64,000 nucleotides of DNA from Lacrimispora saccharolytica. GTDB lineage: Bacteria; Bacillota; Clostridia; Lachnospirales; Lachnospiraceae. The stretch spans positions 19,445 through 83,444 of the forward strand of contig JACJJN010000015.1 of the NCBI GenBank assembly GCA_016899975.1. The letters run 5' to 3'. The notes under the pieces were generated by a model that worked only from the letters and a program-made list of their open reading frames with translations, was not told the origin of the DNA and made no database searches. This document shows positions 1 to 9,072 of the stretch, in pieces (the first letter of the stretch is position 1; each line of letters opens with the position of its first letter). Made by a program: the position numbers and the translations under genes.

Positions 1-423
1 AAGAAGATCCTTGGTATTCTGGAAGATTTCGTTTGCCATATCAACGTACTCCGTCGATCCTTTGGCCTCGCACTGAGATACGTAAGAATCCCAATCGGCT
101 TCAAGGTCAAGCTCTCCGGTAATAAACTGGAGTGCGGACTGGTTGACATAGTCCATCAGGTTGGTCTGGATCAGGCTCAGTTCTTCCTTCTCCTCCTCGT
201 TGGACATAATCGGCGGATCAAGCTGCTGCGGCTCTGTACTGTTCAGAACACGCTCATTCCAGTCTTTCTCGCCCTCTGTGAACTTGGAGAATCTCAGCCA
301 TTCGGAACCGCCGTATGCAAACACGCCGCCTCCAAAACCGTAATCAACATTCAGCTGCTTGGATGCATCCGGGTTGATACCATTGTAATAGATATCGGAA
401 TTCAGTAAAAAGAAAAAATGCAT
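1..423 (-). pseudogene. 3' stump of an extracellular sugar-binding lipoprotein gene
   Basis: The minus strand is open from an ATG at 421-423 through the left edge, with an in-frame stop a few codons upstream. The visible residues include NSDIYYNGINPDASK, GGSEWLRFSKFTEGEKDWN and, near the end, FITGELDLEADWDSYVSQ. That last stretch resembles the C-terminal segment of LplA-type ABC sugar-binding proteins (usually about 500 residues). The N-terminal two thirds, including signal peptide and lipobox, are absent: the GH2 gene ends at 466, only about 45 bases upstream of this ATG. I read this as a deletion that joined the end of the GH2 operon to the 3' end of a binding-protein gene. Family assignment is by residue pattern only. 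Confidence 0.6.
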
Positions 424-465
424 TCGGCCAATTCGTCATTTCTACTTGCGCCCATTGACCAAACG

Positions 466-3400
466 CTATTTCACGAACCTGAACCAGTGAAAATCGAAAT
501 TACTTCCCGGCAGGAAGACAAAACTCACATTCCAGGTGCCACTGACCGGCTGCAGCGAAAATTCCTGCTCTGTCTCCTGTTCCGAATGGCAAAATTCGAC
601 AATTTGTGTAATTTCTTCCTCTTCCGAGGTAAATCGGATCTGGATCATATTCTTTTCCATCGGTGTGTAACCGCAGACCACGATGCCGGAGGCTCCCTGC
701 TCTCCCATATCCATGTCCGTGTATTCCAGCGTTACGTTATTGCCGATCTCAGTTACCCGGTCTTCCTTCCGGCAGAAGCTGTCCCCATAAAGGTGATCGC
801 TCTCAACTGCCAAAAGCTTTTCATACGCCTTCTCCAGCCTGGTAAAAGAAAATCCTTTCAGATGGATCTTGGCATGAAGGACAAAACAGATACTGGTGAT
901 CCCTTTCAGCCGTTTTTTCAGCCGGTAGGTCTCCGGCTGATAGGTATTCCAGATTGACGGCTTCTGATAATGCAGTTCACCGATCCGTTCGCTGCCTTCT
1001 TCTCCCGGCATTCCTTCATAAACCAGGATCTCGTAATCTTCATCTGTCAGCGCGAAGATTGGAAGCTGGATCTCATCGGACCCGAAGGGACCGAAATCCA
1101 GATTGTGAAATCCTACCTGCGTCTCTCCATCCCGTGATGTTGCCACGCCATGCTCGTTTCCATTGGAGGCAGTCCCCTGTACATAGTCGTAAAGGCCTCC
1201 GGCGATGAAACCATATGGATCCAGATATGCCTCTCCAAAACCGTTGACCGAAAAATTCATCTCCGAGATAATCCGTATACCCTGTGTCCCTGACTTTGAC
1301 ATGCAGCGCAGACGGAACTCTCCGTCGCTGACTGCGGTGACCTTTGCGCAGTTTCCGCTGCTTTCCACTTTTGCCAGATTGGACGGAATCCCGCCATCAT
1401 CCACAACGCTCCAGATCACTTCCCGGTCCAGCGCATTCTCCGGACAAATTTGTGCAGTCACTTCTGTCCATGCATTCTCCGGAGTCAGAATGGTTCCGTT
1501 GGAAGCCTGAAGCCTCAGCGCCCGTACCGGTATGTCTTCACAGTATTGTTCTGTTTCCTTCTGCGCACGGCTTTCATCGATCCTCCAGGCATCCGCTCCA
1601 ATACCTTCCTCTGTCTCACAGGCTTCAGCCTGCAGGACTACCGTGGCAGGCTCCATACCGCTGGAAGAAATCTCCACCTTGATCTCCCCAGGCTCAGTGC
1701 CTGCCGCCACCACCGCCAGCAGTTTTCCGCTGAACAGACGGCGGCTTATGGTCTTATACTCTTCCCGGTCGGTACTGTCACCATTGTCCAGTCCGGCAAG
1801 ATATCCTTTTCCGCTCACCCGGACAAACACGCGGCTGGTCGCATTTTCCACCGGATGTCCGTCCCGGTCTTCCATCGAGATTTCCAGAAAAGCAAGATCT
1901 CTTCCATCTGCTTTCAGTACCGTGCGGTCCGGTTTCACCGAAATCTTTTCCGCCTCTCCGAAAGAATATCTCGTCTCGCTGGCAATCTCATTTCCATATT
2001 CATCATAAGCTTTCGCTGTGATCTCTCCCGGCTCAAAAGGCAGCTGCCAGTGCCCGGACAGTTCTTTTTCACTTCCATGTGCATGATCGATCTCAAAAGT
2101 CCCCTGGCTTCGGCCGTTCATAAACAGCTCTACCAGCGGGGCATTGGAGCAGACACGCACATCGATCAGCTGGCCCTCATTGAAATCCCAGTAAGGGAAC
2201 AGATGCACCATCGGATGCTTCCGGTAATCGGTCCATTCCGCCTGATAGATATAGTAAGAATCCTTCGGAAAACCTGCTGTATCCAGCTGTCCGAAATAGG
2301 AATTCCTGGTATGATATGGAGTCGGCTCCCCAATATAATCAAATCCTGTCCAGAGGAACTGTCCGCAGGAAAACGCGTGGTCCCTCTCAGCAATCACACA
2401 TGCCTCGGAAGATTTTGCCCCCCAGCTGGTCGTGGAATTGCCAAGTGCCGAACACTGCTCATCCACATCCGCCAATACGGACTGGCTGTACGGGAAACGA
2501 TAGATTCCCCGGCTCTGTACCGTGGAAGCAGTCTCACTTCCATAAATGATCCAGTCCGGATGCTTCTTGTGGTGTTCGTCATAATATTTCTCCGAATAAT
2601 TATAACCGGCCACTTTTACCAGATCCGCACACTTCTGGGCGTTCTCCCACGGCATGTAGTTGGAACCAATGGTGATTTCCGCATTTTTACGGGGATCGTG
2701 GATCCGTACTTCACGCATCAGATCTTTCGTAACTTCCTGTCCCCGTTCGCTGACGTGGGTATCATAAATCTCATTTCCGATGCTCCACAGGATCAGGCTG
2801 GGATGGTTCCGGTCCCGGCGCACCCAGCTCGCCACATCTTTCGGATACCATTCCGGAAAGAAACGCCCGTAATCATATGGATTTTTGGGACGCTCCCACA
2901 TATCAAACGCCTCAGACACTACGAGAAATCCCATGGAATCCGCCAGTTCCATCACGTCCGGAGCAAACATATTGTGGGTAAGTCGGAGGGCATTCACGCC
3001 CATGGCTTTCAGTTTTTCCAGCTTCCGCTCCATCGCCCGGTGATTGTATGCCGCGCCGAGGCAGCCAAGGTCATGGTGTTCACATACACCGTTGAGCTTT
3101 ACTTTGCTGCCGTTCAGCAGAAATCCCTGATCCGGACGGAATTCTTTTGTACAGAAACCGATCGTATCACGTTCCGCCTGTACACATTCCCCCTCCAGAT
3201 AAAGCTCCGTTTTCAGATCATACAGATGCGGATGTTCCACCGACCAGCACTTTACCTTTGGAACCGCCACTGTATTGGTGATTGTCTGAATACCTTCCTG
3301 CCCCCGGGCCTCTACCACAAACTCTCCGGCTCCCTTTTCATCCAGCGGCATTGCCTTCCCGCTCTCACGTTCCGTCAGTGTATACCGGATCTCACCTTTC

Positions 3401-3969
3401 TGGCGGAAAATTCCCTCGGTGCTGATCTCCATCTCCCAGCTTCCGTTTCCAGCCGGTCGTACAGAGATGTAACTTCCATCCGAAACCAGATAGGTCTGTT
3501 TCACCACTTTCAACCAGACATCACGATAGATGCCTGCACCTGAGTACCAGCGGCTGTTGGGGCTCTGGAAATTCACACTCACCATGATCTCATTTTCTCC
3601 GTCCTTCAGCCGACCGGCCAAAGGCACTTCAAAGGTGGAATACCCATATTTCCACTCCATGGCTCTCTCTCCGTTTACATAGATCACACTGTCCATGTAA
3701 ACGCCTTCAAATCTCAGAAATGCAATCTCATCTTCCCCTGGTCGGTAAACGAAACGTTTCCGATACCATCCGGTTCCGTTTTCATACAAATCTGTCCCCT
3801 GAAAGATCAGCCAGTCATGAGGAAGCCCAACCGGAACAAACACTTCCGGATGCTGCTTCACCTCCTCACAGGAAGTGAACAGCGGCTGTTTGGCAAATTC
3901 CCATCCATCGTTAAACAGATGTGTTCCTGTTCCGTAGTATCCCATACTGCGGTTTGTCTCAGTTTTCAT
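466..3969 (-). CDS. Large multidomain glycoside hydrolase family 2 enzyme (beta-galactosidase-like)
   Basis: 1167 residues without an obvious signal peptide, so probably cytoplasmic. Order of domains: sugar-binding jelly roll (about 15-155), Ig-like domain (about 160-280), TIM barrel (about 285-590), DUF4982/GH2 C-terminal beta domains (about 600-780), an Ig-like bacterial domain (about 845-925) and two terminal beta-sandwich modules that look carbohydrate-binding. The acid/base is Glu400 in LWSIGNE and the nucleophile is probably Glu479 in IIYGSETAS, both in the expected spacing. Last intact gene of the GH3-esterase-GH2 operon, starting 27 bp after the esterase stop. The sugar released (beta-galactoside or another beta-glycoside) cannot be fixed from sequence alone. 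Confidence 0.9.
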   Translation of the reverse strand: MKTETNRSMGYYGTGTHLFNDGWEFAKQPLFTSCEEVKQHPEVFVPVGLPHDWLIFQGTDLYENGTGWYRKRFVYRPGEDEIAFLRFEGVYMDSVIYVNGERAMEWKYGYSTFEVPLAGRLKDGENEIMVSVNFQSPNSRWYSGAGIYRDVWLKVVKQTYLVSDGSYISVRPAGNGSWEMEISTEGIFRQKGEIRYTLTERESGKAMPLDEKGAGEFVVEARGQEGIQTITNTVAVPKVKCWSVEHPHLYDLKTELYLEGECVQAERDTIGFCTKEFRPDQGFLLNGSKVKLNGVCEHHDLGCLGAAYNHRAMERKLEKLKAMGVNALRLTHNMFAPDVMELADSMGFLVVSEAFDMWERPKNPYDYGRFFPEWYPKDVASWVRRDRNHPSLILWSIGNEIYDTHVSERGQEVTKDLMREVRIHDPRKNAEITIGSNYMPWENAQKCADLVKVAGYNYSEKYYDEHHKKHPDWIIYGSETASTVQSRGIYRFPYSQSVLADVDEQCSALGNSTTSWGAKSSEACVIAERDHAFSCGQFLWTGFDYIGEPTPYHTRNSYFGQLDTAGFPKDSYYIYQAEWTDYRKHPMVHLFPYWDFNEGQLIDVRVCSNAPLVELFMNGRSQGTFEIDHAHGSEKELSGHWQLPFEPGEITAKAYDEYGNEIASETRYSFGEAEKISVKPDRTVLKADGRDLAFLEISMEDRDGHPVENATSRVFVRVSGKGYLAGLDNGDSTDREEYKTISRRLFSGKLLAVVAAGTEPGEIKVEISSSGMEPATVVLQAEACETEEGIGADAWRIDESRAQKETEQYCEDIPVRALRLQASNGTILTPENAWTEVTAQICPENALDREVIWSVVDDGGIPSNLAKVESSGNCAKVTAVSDGEFRLRCMSKSGTQGIRIISEMNFSVNGFGEAYLDPYGFIAGGLYDYVQGTASNGNEHGVATSRDGETQVGFHNLDFGPFGSDEIQLPIFALTDEDYEILVYEGMPGEEGSERIGELHYQKPSIWNTYQPETYRLKKRLKGITSICFVLHAKIHLKGFSFTRLEKAYEKLLAVESDHLYGDSFCRKEDRVTEIGNNVTLEYTDMDMGEQGASGIVVCGYTPMEKNMIQIRFTSEEEEITQIVEFCHSEQETEQEFSLQPVSGTWNVSFVFLPGSNFDFHWFRFVK

Positions 3970-3996
3970 AATATCCAGTATCTCCTATTGTTGTAA

Positions 3997-5952
3997 TCAG
4001 TGACCCATCACCTTTTCTGTAAACGGAGCAGCAAGAAGTCCGCAGGGACTGCACAGCAGCCCCCTGTCCGGCGCGTTTCTCCAGCCGTAACGTACCTGTA
4101 CCGGCCGCTGTACTTCGGAACATTTCAGTTCCACCTCAAGTCCCTGGATCGCGGCCTGTGCCGGATGCCAGACACCGTCCTCTCCTGCCAGTTCAAACTC
4201 CCCCGGAGCCATTCCATCCTGGGTCATAAGGAACTTTTCCCTTTCCCATGGATCCAGCCGAAAGCTTATCTGCACCCGAAGACTTTCACAGTTCTCAGTT
4301 CCCGGTTCTGCACCGGTACCGGCAGACGTCCGGATTTGTACCGGAACCGGTCCGCTGCATGGAACTTCTTCCTTGTATACAGTCTGAAGCGCCGCCCGGT
4401 ACATCCGGTATGCCACTTCCCTCTTTCCTGTGGGATGCAGATCATTCTTCTCTCCCAGATCCAGATTGACCGTTACCGCCACATTCGGAAGCTCTTCCGC
4501 CTCTTTCTGTGCCTGTCGTATCTTCGGCCATCGGTTGTCTTCCTCCAGATCGATGGAGAATCCTGGAAGCTGGGCAACCACAAACGGCAGGTGCTCCTGG
4601 CGCCATTGGATCCGCCAGGATTGTATCATTTTTTTCAGCAGACGTCCATAGCTGTCCGGCCGCTTGTCGTTGGACTCTCCCTGATACCAAAGGATCCCTT
4701 TCACGGTATAATTCTGGCAGGGATGCAGCATCCCCTGGTAAAGTCCTGTCGCCATCCAGCTGATGAAGGTCTGTTCCGGCGCGGGAGTCTCCAGCCGGCA
4801 GCCGATCCGATATTTCCAGCTTCCCTTCAGCTCGATGCTCCCCCGTTCATTGAAAATACGGTATTCCTTGTCCGGTGTCAGACGTCCATGCCCATTTTCG
4901 CAGATCAGACGGACCGTCACTTCATTCCGTCCTTTTTTCAGAAGGCCTTCCGGAATCTCATACTTTCTCGGAGGGTACTGATATGGGGTCTGTCCGACTT
5001 TTACGCCGTTGATCCAGGTTTCATCGCTGTCCACCATGGTTCCCAGCCAAAGTTTTGCCTTCGTTCCTGCCAGTTCTTCTGTCACCTGAAATTCCCGTTT
5101 CAGCCAGATGCTTCCGACAAAATCTTCCAGCCCTCTGTCTTTGAGAAATCCGGGAAGAGAAATTTCCTTCCATCTTTCACCCGCGTGCTCTTTCGGCTCA
5201 TTTTGATCATCAGCCGGAGCCATCCAGCCGCCGCCGTTTTCCGGAAGTCCTTTGTCCTGTGCCTGAAGGCTCTGCTGCCACAGATTCAGGGCGGCGGCAT
5301 CTTCTCTCTGCCGCTCTTCGATCCTGCCCGGAACACGCCAGAAATCCGCTTCTTTCAGCGCTTCCGGTTCTCCTTCCAGCGCTTCCCTGCTCATCCATGC
5401 CTCAATAGGAGAACCGCCCAGGCTTACATTGATGATACCCACCGGAATCCGCAGGTGTTCCTGCAGAAACTGCGTAAAAAACAAAGAAAGAGCAGAAAAA
5501 TCCCGAACACTCTCCGGACAAGCCGCCTTCCATTCTCCAGTCTGGCAGTCTTCCAGAGCTTCTTCGAAATCATAATGCTCACTCACTTGAAACATATGGA
5601 TCTGTGGGTTGGCGCTGTTTTCAATGGCTCCCGGATAACGGTCCCTGACACGCTCCATCGGCAGTTCCATGTTGGACTGCCCGGAGGACAGCCAGACCTC
5701 ACCCACATAAACTTCTTCCAGACGGAGGCATTCTCCGGACCCGCTCTCCACCGTCATGGAAAACGGGCCTCCGGGACGCAGATGACTCAGATACAGATCA
5801 AATCTTCCGCTCCCGTCGGCTGCCCCGCAGGCAAGACAGTCCTGCAGCCGTACAGAAACTGTCTCGCCCGGATCGGCAAATCCGAAAATCCTCGTCTTCT
5901 CCCCCTGCTGCAGGACGCAGCCGTTGCTGATCAGGCGCGGGAGTCTAAGCAT
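3997..5952 (-). CDS. SGNH-type sialate O-acetylesterase-like carbohydrate esterase
   Basis: 651 residues, the usual length of SASA-domain acetylesterases. The nucleophile block is SGQSNMELPM (Ser93). The second block is VSLGGSPIEAW (about 177-187), the third is ILWYQGESND (about 420-429), and the Asp-x-His block is NDLHPTGK (Asp504, His506). A jelly-roll insertion sits between about 260 and 380. It would remove O-acetyl groups from glycans. In a GH3/GH2 operon with no sialidase, decorated plant hemicellulose is a likelier substrate than sialic acid, which is my inference. Its start lies 22 nt inside the upstream GH3 gene, so the two are translationally coupled. No signal peptide is seen. Confidence 0.88.
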   Translation of the reverse strand: MLRLPRLISNGCVLQQGEKTRIFGFADPGETVSVRLQDCLACGAADGSGRFDLYLSHLRPGGPFSMTVESGSGECLRLEEVYVGEVWLSSGQSNMELPMERVRDRYPGAIENSANPQIHMFQVSEHYDFEEALEDCQTGEWKAACPESVRDFSALSLFFTQFLQEHLRIPVGIINVSLGGSPIEAWMSREALEGEPEALKEADFWRVPGRIEERQREDAAALNLWQQSLQAQDKGLPENGGGWMAPADDQNEPKEHAGERWKEISLPGFLKDRGLEDFVGSIWLKREFQVTEELAGTKAKLWLGTMVDSDETWINGVKVGQTPYQYPPRKYEIPEGLLKKGRNEVTVRLICENGHGRLTPDKEYRIFNERGSIELKGSWKYRIGCRLETPAPEQTFISWMATGLYQGMLHPCQNYTVKGILWYQGESNDKRPDSYGRLLKKMIQSWRIQWRQEHLPFVVAQLPGFSIDLEEDNRWPKIRQAQKEAEELPNVAVTVNLDLGEKNDLHPTGKREVAYRMYRAALQTVYKEEVPCSGPVPVQIRTSAGTGAEPGTENCESLRVQISFRLDPWEREKFLMTQDGMAPGEFELAGEDGVWHPAQAAIQGLEVELKCSEVQRPVQVRYGWRNAPDRGLLCSPCGLLAAPFTEKVMGH

Positions 5953-8102
5953 ACCGGTACCAGCACCTCACTGTGTGCTGCCGTAACTTTCAGACACTCC
6001 GGCTGTTTTCCTGTCAGTTCCCTGCTGCGCTCATCCGGCTGCTGGGTTCCTACATATACCAGGTAGTCTCCTTCGCCCAGAACCATATCGCCGTTTTCGT
6101 TGTGCAACCCGAAAGATTTTGCAGAAAGGGTCAGGGTAACCTCTTTTTCCTCACCTGCCGCCAGTTCTACTTTCTTCAACGCTTTCAGCTGTGCATTCGG
6201 TGCACCTTCCCGATCCGCCTTCACATAAACCTGCACGGTCTCCGCGCCTGCCATCTTTCCGGTATTTTTCAGAACCGCTTTTACGGTGATCTCACTGTCT
6301 TTGTCCACGGTATCCTGGCTGAGCGTAATATTGCTCAATTCAAAATCCGTATAAGAAAGACCATATCCAAACGGATAAAGCGCTTTCTGTGTCATATAGC
6401 GATAGGTGCGTCCCTTCATGGAATAATCCGTGAAATCCGGAAGCTCCTCTGTTGTACGGTAGAAGGTAACCGGCAGCTTGCCTTCCGGTGAATAATCTCC
6501 AAACAGCACGCTTGCCAGCGCACGTCCGCCCTGCGCGCCCGGATACCATCCCTGGATGATTGCCGGAATATGTTCATCCGCCCAGCTGACCGCCAGAGCG
6601 CTTCCTGACAGCAGAACCAGCACCACCGGTTTTCCGCTGGCATAGATTGCCTCCAGAACCTCCTGCTGTAAGCCCGGCAGGTTCAGATTCGGTTTGTCAC
6701 CGCTGGCAAACTCGTTTCCTTCGTCTCCTTCTTCCCCTTCCAGGCTGGAATCCAGACCCATACAGGCGATGATCACGTCGCTCATCTCGCAGACGCCTTT
6801 TACTTCCGACATACGGTCGTTCTCCTGGCCAAGTCCGCTGACCTTCGGTTTGCACAGATGGCAGCCTTCCGATACCAGAACGCGCACATCGTCGCCCACA
6901 TAATCCTGGATACCCTCCGAAAGTGTGATATAACGGGAAGCAGTTCCCTCATAGTTGCCAACCAGCGCCTTGCGGTTGTCCGCGTTCGGACCGATGATTC
7001 CGATGGTCTTGATCTTGTCTTTGTTCAGCGGAAGCATACCGTTTTCATTCTTCAGAAGGACAAAGGACTTTCTGGATGCCTTGAAGTTCAATTCTCTGTG
7101 TTCTCTTGTATCGTTGTCCGCATAAGTAATGGTGCTGTAAGGAACTTTTTCCGGATCATCGAACAATCCCAGTTTCATACGGGTAGTCATCAGATTGACA
7201 ACGGCATCGTTGAGACGTTCCTCGGAAACCATGCCGCGTTTTACCGCTTCTTCCAGATAGATAAACAGGTTTCCACAGTTCAGGTCACAGCCGTTTTTCA
7301 TTGCCAGTGCAACAGATTCCAGCGCGGAATTGGTCACATGATGATACTCATGAAAATCCTTGATCGCCCAGCAGTCGGAAGTCACATGGCCTTCGAAGCC
7401 CCATGCATCTCTCAGGATATCCTGAAGCAATGTCTTGCTTCCGCAGCACGGCTCACCGTTAGTACGATTGTAGGCGCCCATCACCGTCTCTACCTTCGCT
7501 TCCTTTACACAGGCTTCAAACGCCGGAAGATAAGTCTCGAACATATCCTGACGGGAAGCTATCGCATTGAAAGAATGACGCTCGTCTTCCGGACCGGAGT
7601 GTACCGCGAAATGCTTTGCACATGCTGCCGCTTTCATGTAATTGTCATCGTCCCCCTGGATTCCCTCGATAAAGCGCACACCCAGACGGGAAGTAAGGTA
7701 CGGGTCCTCACCGAAAGTTTCATGGCCGCGTCCCCATCTCGGATCACGGAAAATATTTACGTTGGGCGCCCAGAAGGTCAGCCCCTTGTAAATGTCCGTA
7801 TCATCAAATTCCTGCTGCATGTTGAATTTTGCGCGCCCCTCTGTAGACACCACATCCGCCACTTCCTGAAGCAGATCCTCATCAAAAGTAGCCGCCATTC
7901 CGATTGCCTGCGGAAAGACCGTCGCCACACCTGCCCTGGCTACTCCGTGCAGCGCTTCATTCCACCAGTTGTACGCCTTAACGCCCAGGCGCGGGATCGC
8001 CGCTGCGCTGTGAAGGGTCTGAGATACCTTCTCCTCGAGAGTCATCTGAGCCACCAGCTCTTCTGCCCGCTTCCGATACTCTTTTACTTTTTCTGCTTTC
8101 AT
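5931..8102 (-). CDS. Glycoside hydrolase family 3 beta-xylosidase/beta-glucosidase
   Basis: 723 residues. N-terminal GH3 barrel with NVNIFRDPRWGRGHETFGED (about 115-134) and KHFAVHSGPE (about 163-172). The catalytic nucleophile is Asp243 in HVTSDCWAI. The alpha/beta sandwich follows (about 350-560), and a fibronectin-III-like domain closes the protein (about 610-700). The NWWNEALHGVARAG start and long form resemble GH3 beta-xylosidases of gut Firmicutes and Bacteroidetes more than short NagZ types. No secretion signal. First gene of the minus-strand operon; its upstream region holds a 13-bp perfect palindrome at 8161-8188. Beta-xylosidase is favoured because a GH43 xylosidase lies across the divergent intergenic region, but beta-glucosidase remains possible. 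Confidence 0.92.
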   Translation of the reverse strand: MKAEKVKEYRKRAEELVAQMTLEEKVSQTLHSAAAIPRLGVKAYNWWNEALHGVARAGVATVFPQAIGMAATFDEDLLQEVADVVSTEGRAKFNMQQEFDDTDIYKGLTFWAPNVNIFRDPRWGRGHETFGEDPYLTSRLGVRFIEGIQGDDDNYMKAAACAKHFAVHSGPEDERHSFNAIASRQDMFETYLPAFEACVKEAKVETVMGAYNRTNGEPCCGSKTLLQDILRDAWGFEGHVTSDCWAIKDFHEYHHVTNSALESVALAMKNGCDLNCGNLFIYLEEAVKRGMVSEERLNDAVVNLMTTRMKLGLFDDPEKVPYSTITYADNDTREHRELNFKASRKSFVLLKNENGMLPLNKDKIKTIGIIGPNADNRKALVGNYEGTASRYITLSEGIQDYVGDDVRVLVSEGCHLCKPKVSGLGQENDRMSEVKGVCEMSDVIIACMGLDSSLEGEEGDEGNEFASGDKPNLNLPGLQQEVLEAIYASGKPVVLVLLSGSALAVSWADEHIPAIIQGWYPGAQGGRALASVLFGDYSPEGKLPVTFYRTTEELPDFTDYSMKGRTYRYMTQKALYPFGYGLSYTDFELSNITLSQDTVDKDSEITVKAVLKNTGKMAGAETVQVYVKADREGAPNAQLKALKKVELAAGEEKEVTLTLSAKSFGLHNENGDMVLGEGDYLVYVGTQQPDERSRELTGKQPECLKVTAAHSEVLVPVCLDSRA

Positions 8103-8464
8103 TCCATTTACCTCGTTTTCCTTTTTCTAGTTTTCCTTCTTTTCATTCTGTTGATTTTCCGTAACCATTCAGCCCGCTGAATGGTTACGATTTCTCAGCG
8201 TTACTGTTTTGTATTTACAGCAGCTTTTCGTCGTTTTTACTCAAATCTACAGTCGTATATTCCTTAGAATATCAGTTCTGACGATTACCTGCATTACGAT
8301 TCTTGCCTCGTTTGGTGCAGATATTGCGATTCGTGCAGACAAGCAACATTTTCACGGACAAATGTATCCGGAGAGTTGTTTTTTCGAATTGTTTCATTGC
8401 ATGACAGAAAAAAATGTATTATGCTTATGAATATGAGGCACAAAAATTTAATGGGAGGTATCAT
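8103..8464. other. Divergent intergenic region between GH3 operon and flavodoxin gene
   Basis: 362 bases without a convincing gene on either strand. It must hold the promoters of both flanking transcription units; no strong -35/-10 pair is obvious. The clearest structure is the palindrome at 8161-8188. The flavodoxin ribosome site GGGAGGT is at its right end. Confidence 0.6.
8161..8188. repeat. Solo palindromic repeat, GTAACCATTCAGC type
   Basis: A perfect 13-bp inverted repeat: GTAACCATTCAGC, two bases, GCTGAATGGTTAC. The same palindrome family recurs at 14621, 37130 and 47923 with small changes (GTAAC, two variable bases, TTCAGC). It sits between divergent promoters and is not followed by a T-run, so a plain terminator is less likely than a dispersed repeat or operator. 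Confidence 0.7.
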
Positions 8465-8983
8465 ATGAAATTCGCAATTATTTATTACAGCCAGACGGGA
8501 CATACCCGTGAAATGGGTGAAGTGATCGCTGAAGGAATTTCTTCCGCAGGCGGAGAAGCGCGTCTTTTTTCCATTGAGGAAGAAATGGACATTGACTATA
8601 TCAACAGCTGTGACGGCGTAATCTTTGGAACGCCCACCTGGGTGGCAAGCACCTGCTGGCAGATGAAAAAATGGTTCGATGTGGACAGCCGTCCGCTGAA
8701 GCTGGGAGGCAAGCTTGGCGGCGTTTATGCCACCGCCCACTATGCGCAGGGAGGCGCAGATATCGCGATCATGACTTTGATCGGACATCTGCTGGTAAAA
8801 GGCATGCTGGTATATTCCGGCGGAGCTTCCCTTGGAAAACCATTTATCCATCTCGGGCCTGTAGCTCTCGATGCTGTGGAAGGACACTATGAAAACTGCA
8901 AATCTGACTTCCGGATCTTCGGAGAGCGGTTTGCTGAAAAAGCGGAAGAGCTGTTCTCAGAGCATCCTGCCGCCGAAGTTTGA
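8465..8983 (+). CDS. Flavodoxin / WrbA-like flavoprotein
   Basis: 172 residues. The start is the ATG at 8465, eight or so bases after GGGAGGT; an in-frame ATG 51 bases upstream lacks a ribosome site. The FMN phosphate loop is YYSQTGHTREM (about 7-17). FGTPTWVASTCWQMK (about 56-70) contributes the second flavin loop, and AHYAQGGADIA (about 92-102) lies near the third. The fold matches NAD(P)H:quinone-oxidoreductase/flavodoxin family proteins that carry electrons in the cytoplasm. The GH43 gene starts 89 bases downstream, so the two may be co-transcribed, but no functional link is evident. Confidence 0.88.
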   Translation: MKFAIIYYSQTGHTREMGEVIAEGISSAGGEARLFSIEEEMDIDYINSCDGVIFGTPTWVASTCWQMKKWFDVDSRPLKLGGKLGGVYATAHYAQGGADIAIMTLIGHLLVKGMLVYSGGASLGKPFIHLGPVALDAVEGHYENCKSDFRIFGERFAEKAEELFSEHPAAEV

Positions 8984-9072
8984 CCCGTGCAGGAGCCATC
9001 CCGCAAATTTTCCCCAGGACATACTGGAAGACACATCTTCAGCCGAACTTTCACATTCAAGAGGACTTCTAC

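Noticed and set aside
424..465. A frame reading WSMGASRNDELAECIFSF before the binding-protein stump
   Set aside because: It is in a different frame from the stump and runs into a stop; I could not decide whether it belongs to the same gene, so it was not added to the remnant.
1450..3543. A 697-residue plus-strand open frame opposite the GH2 gene
   Set aside because: It lies wholly antisense to a gene with full catalytic motifs, has no ribosome site and a composition rich in Arg, Ser and Cys typical of shadow frames.
4000..6066. A 688-residue plus-strand open frame opposite the acetylesterase gene
   Set aside because: Antisense shadow of an intact SGNH esterase; no family motifs and no ribosome site.
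6858..8180. A 440-residue plus-strand open frame opposite GH3
   Set aside because: Antisense shadow; its hydrophobic end only reflects the AT-rich leader of the GH3 gene.
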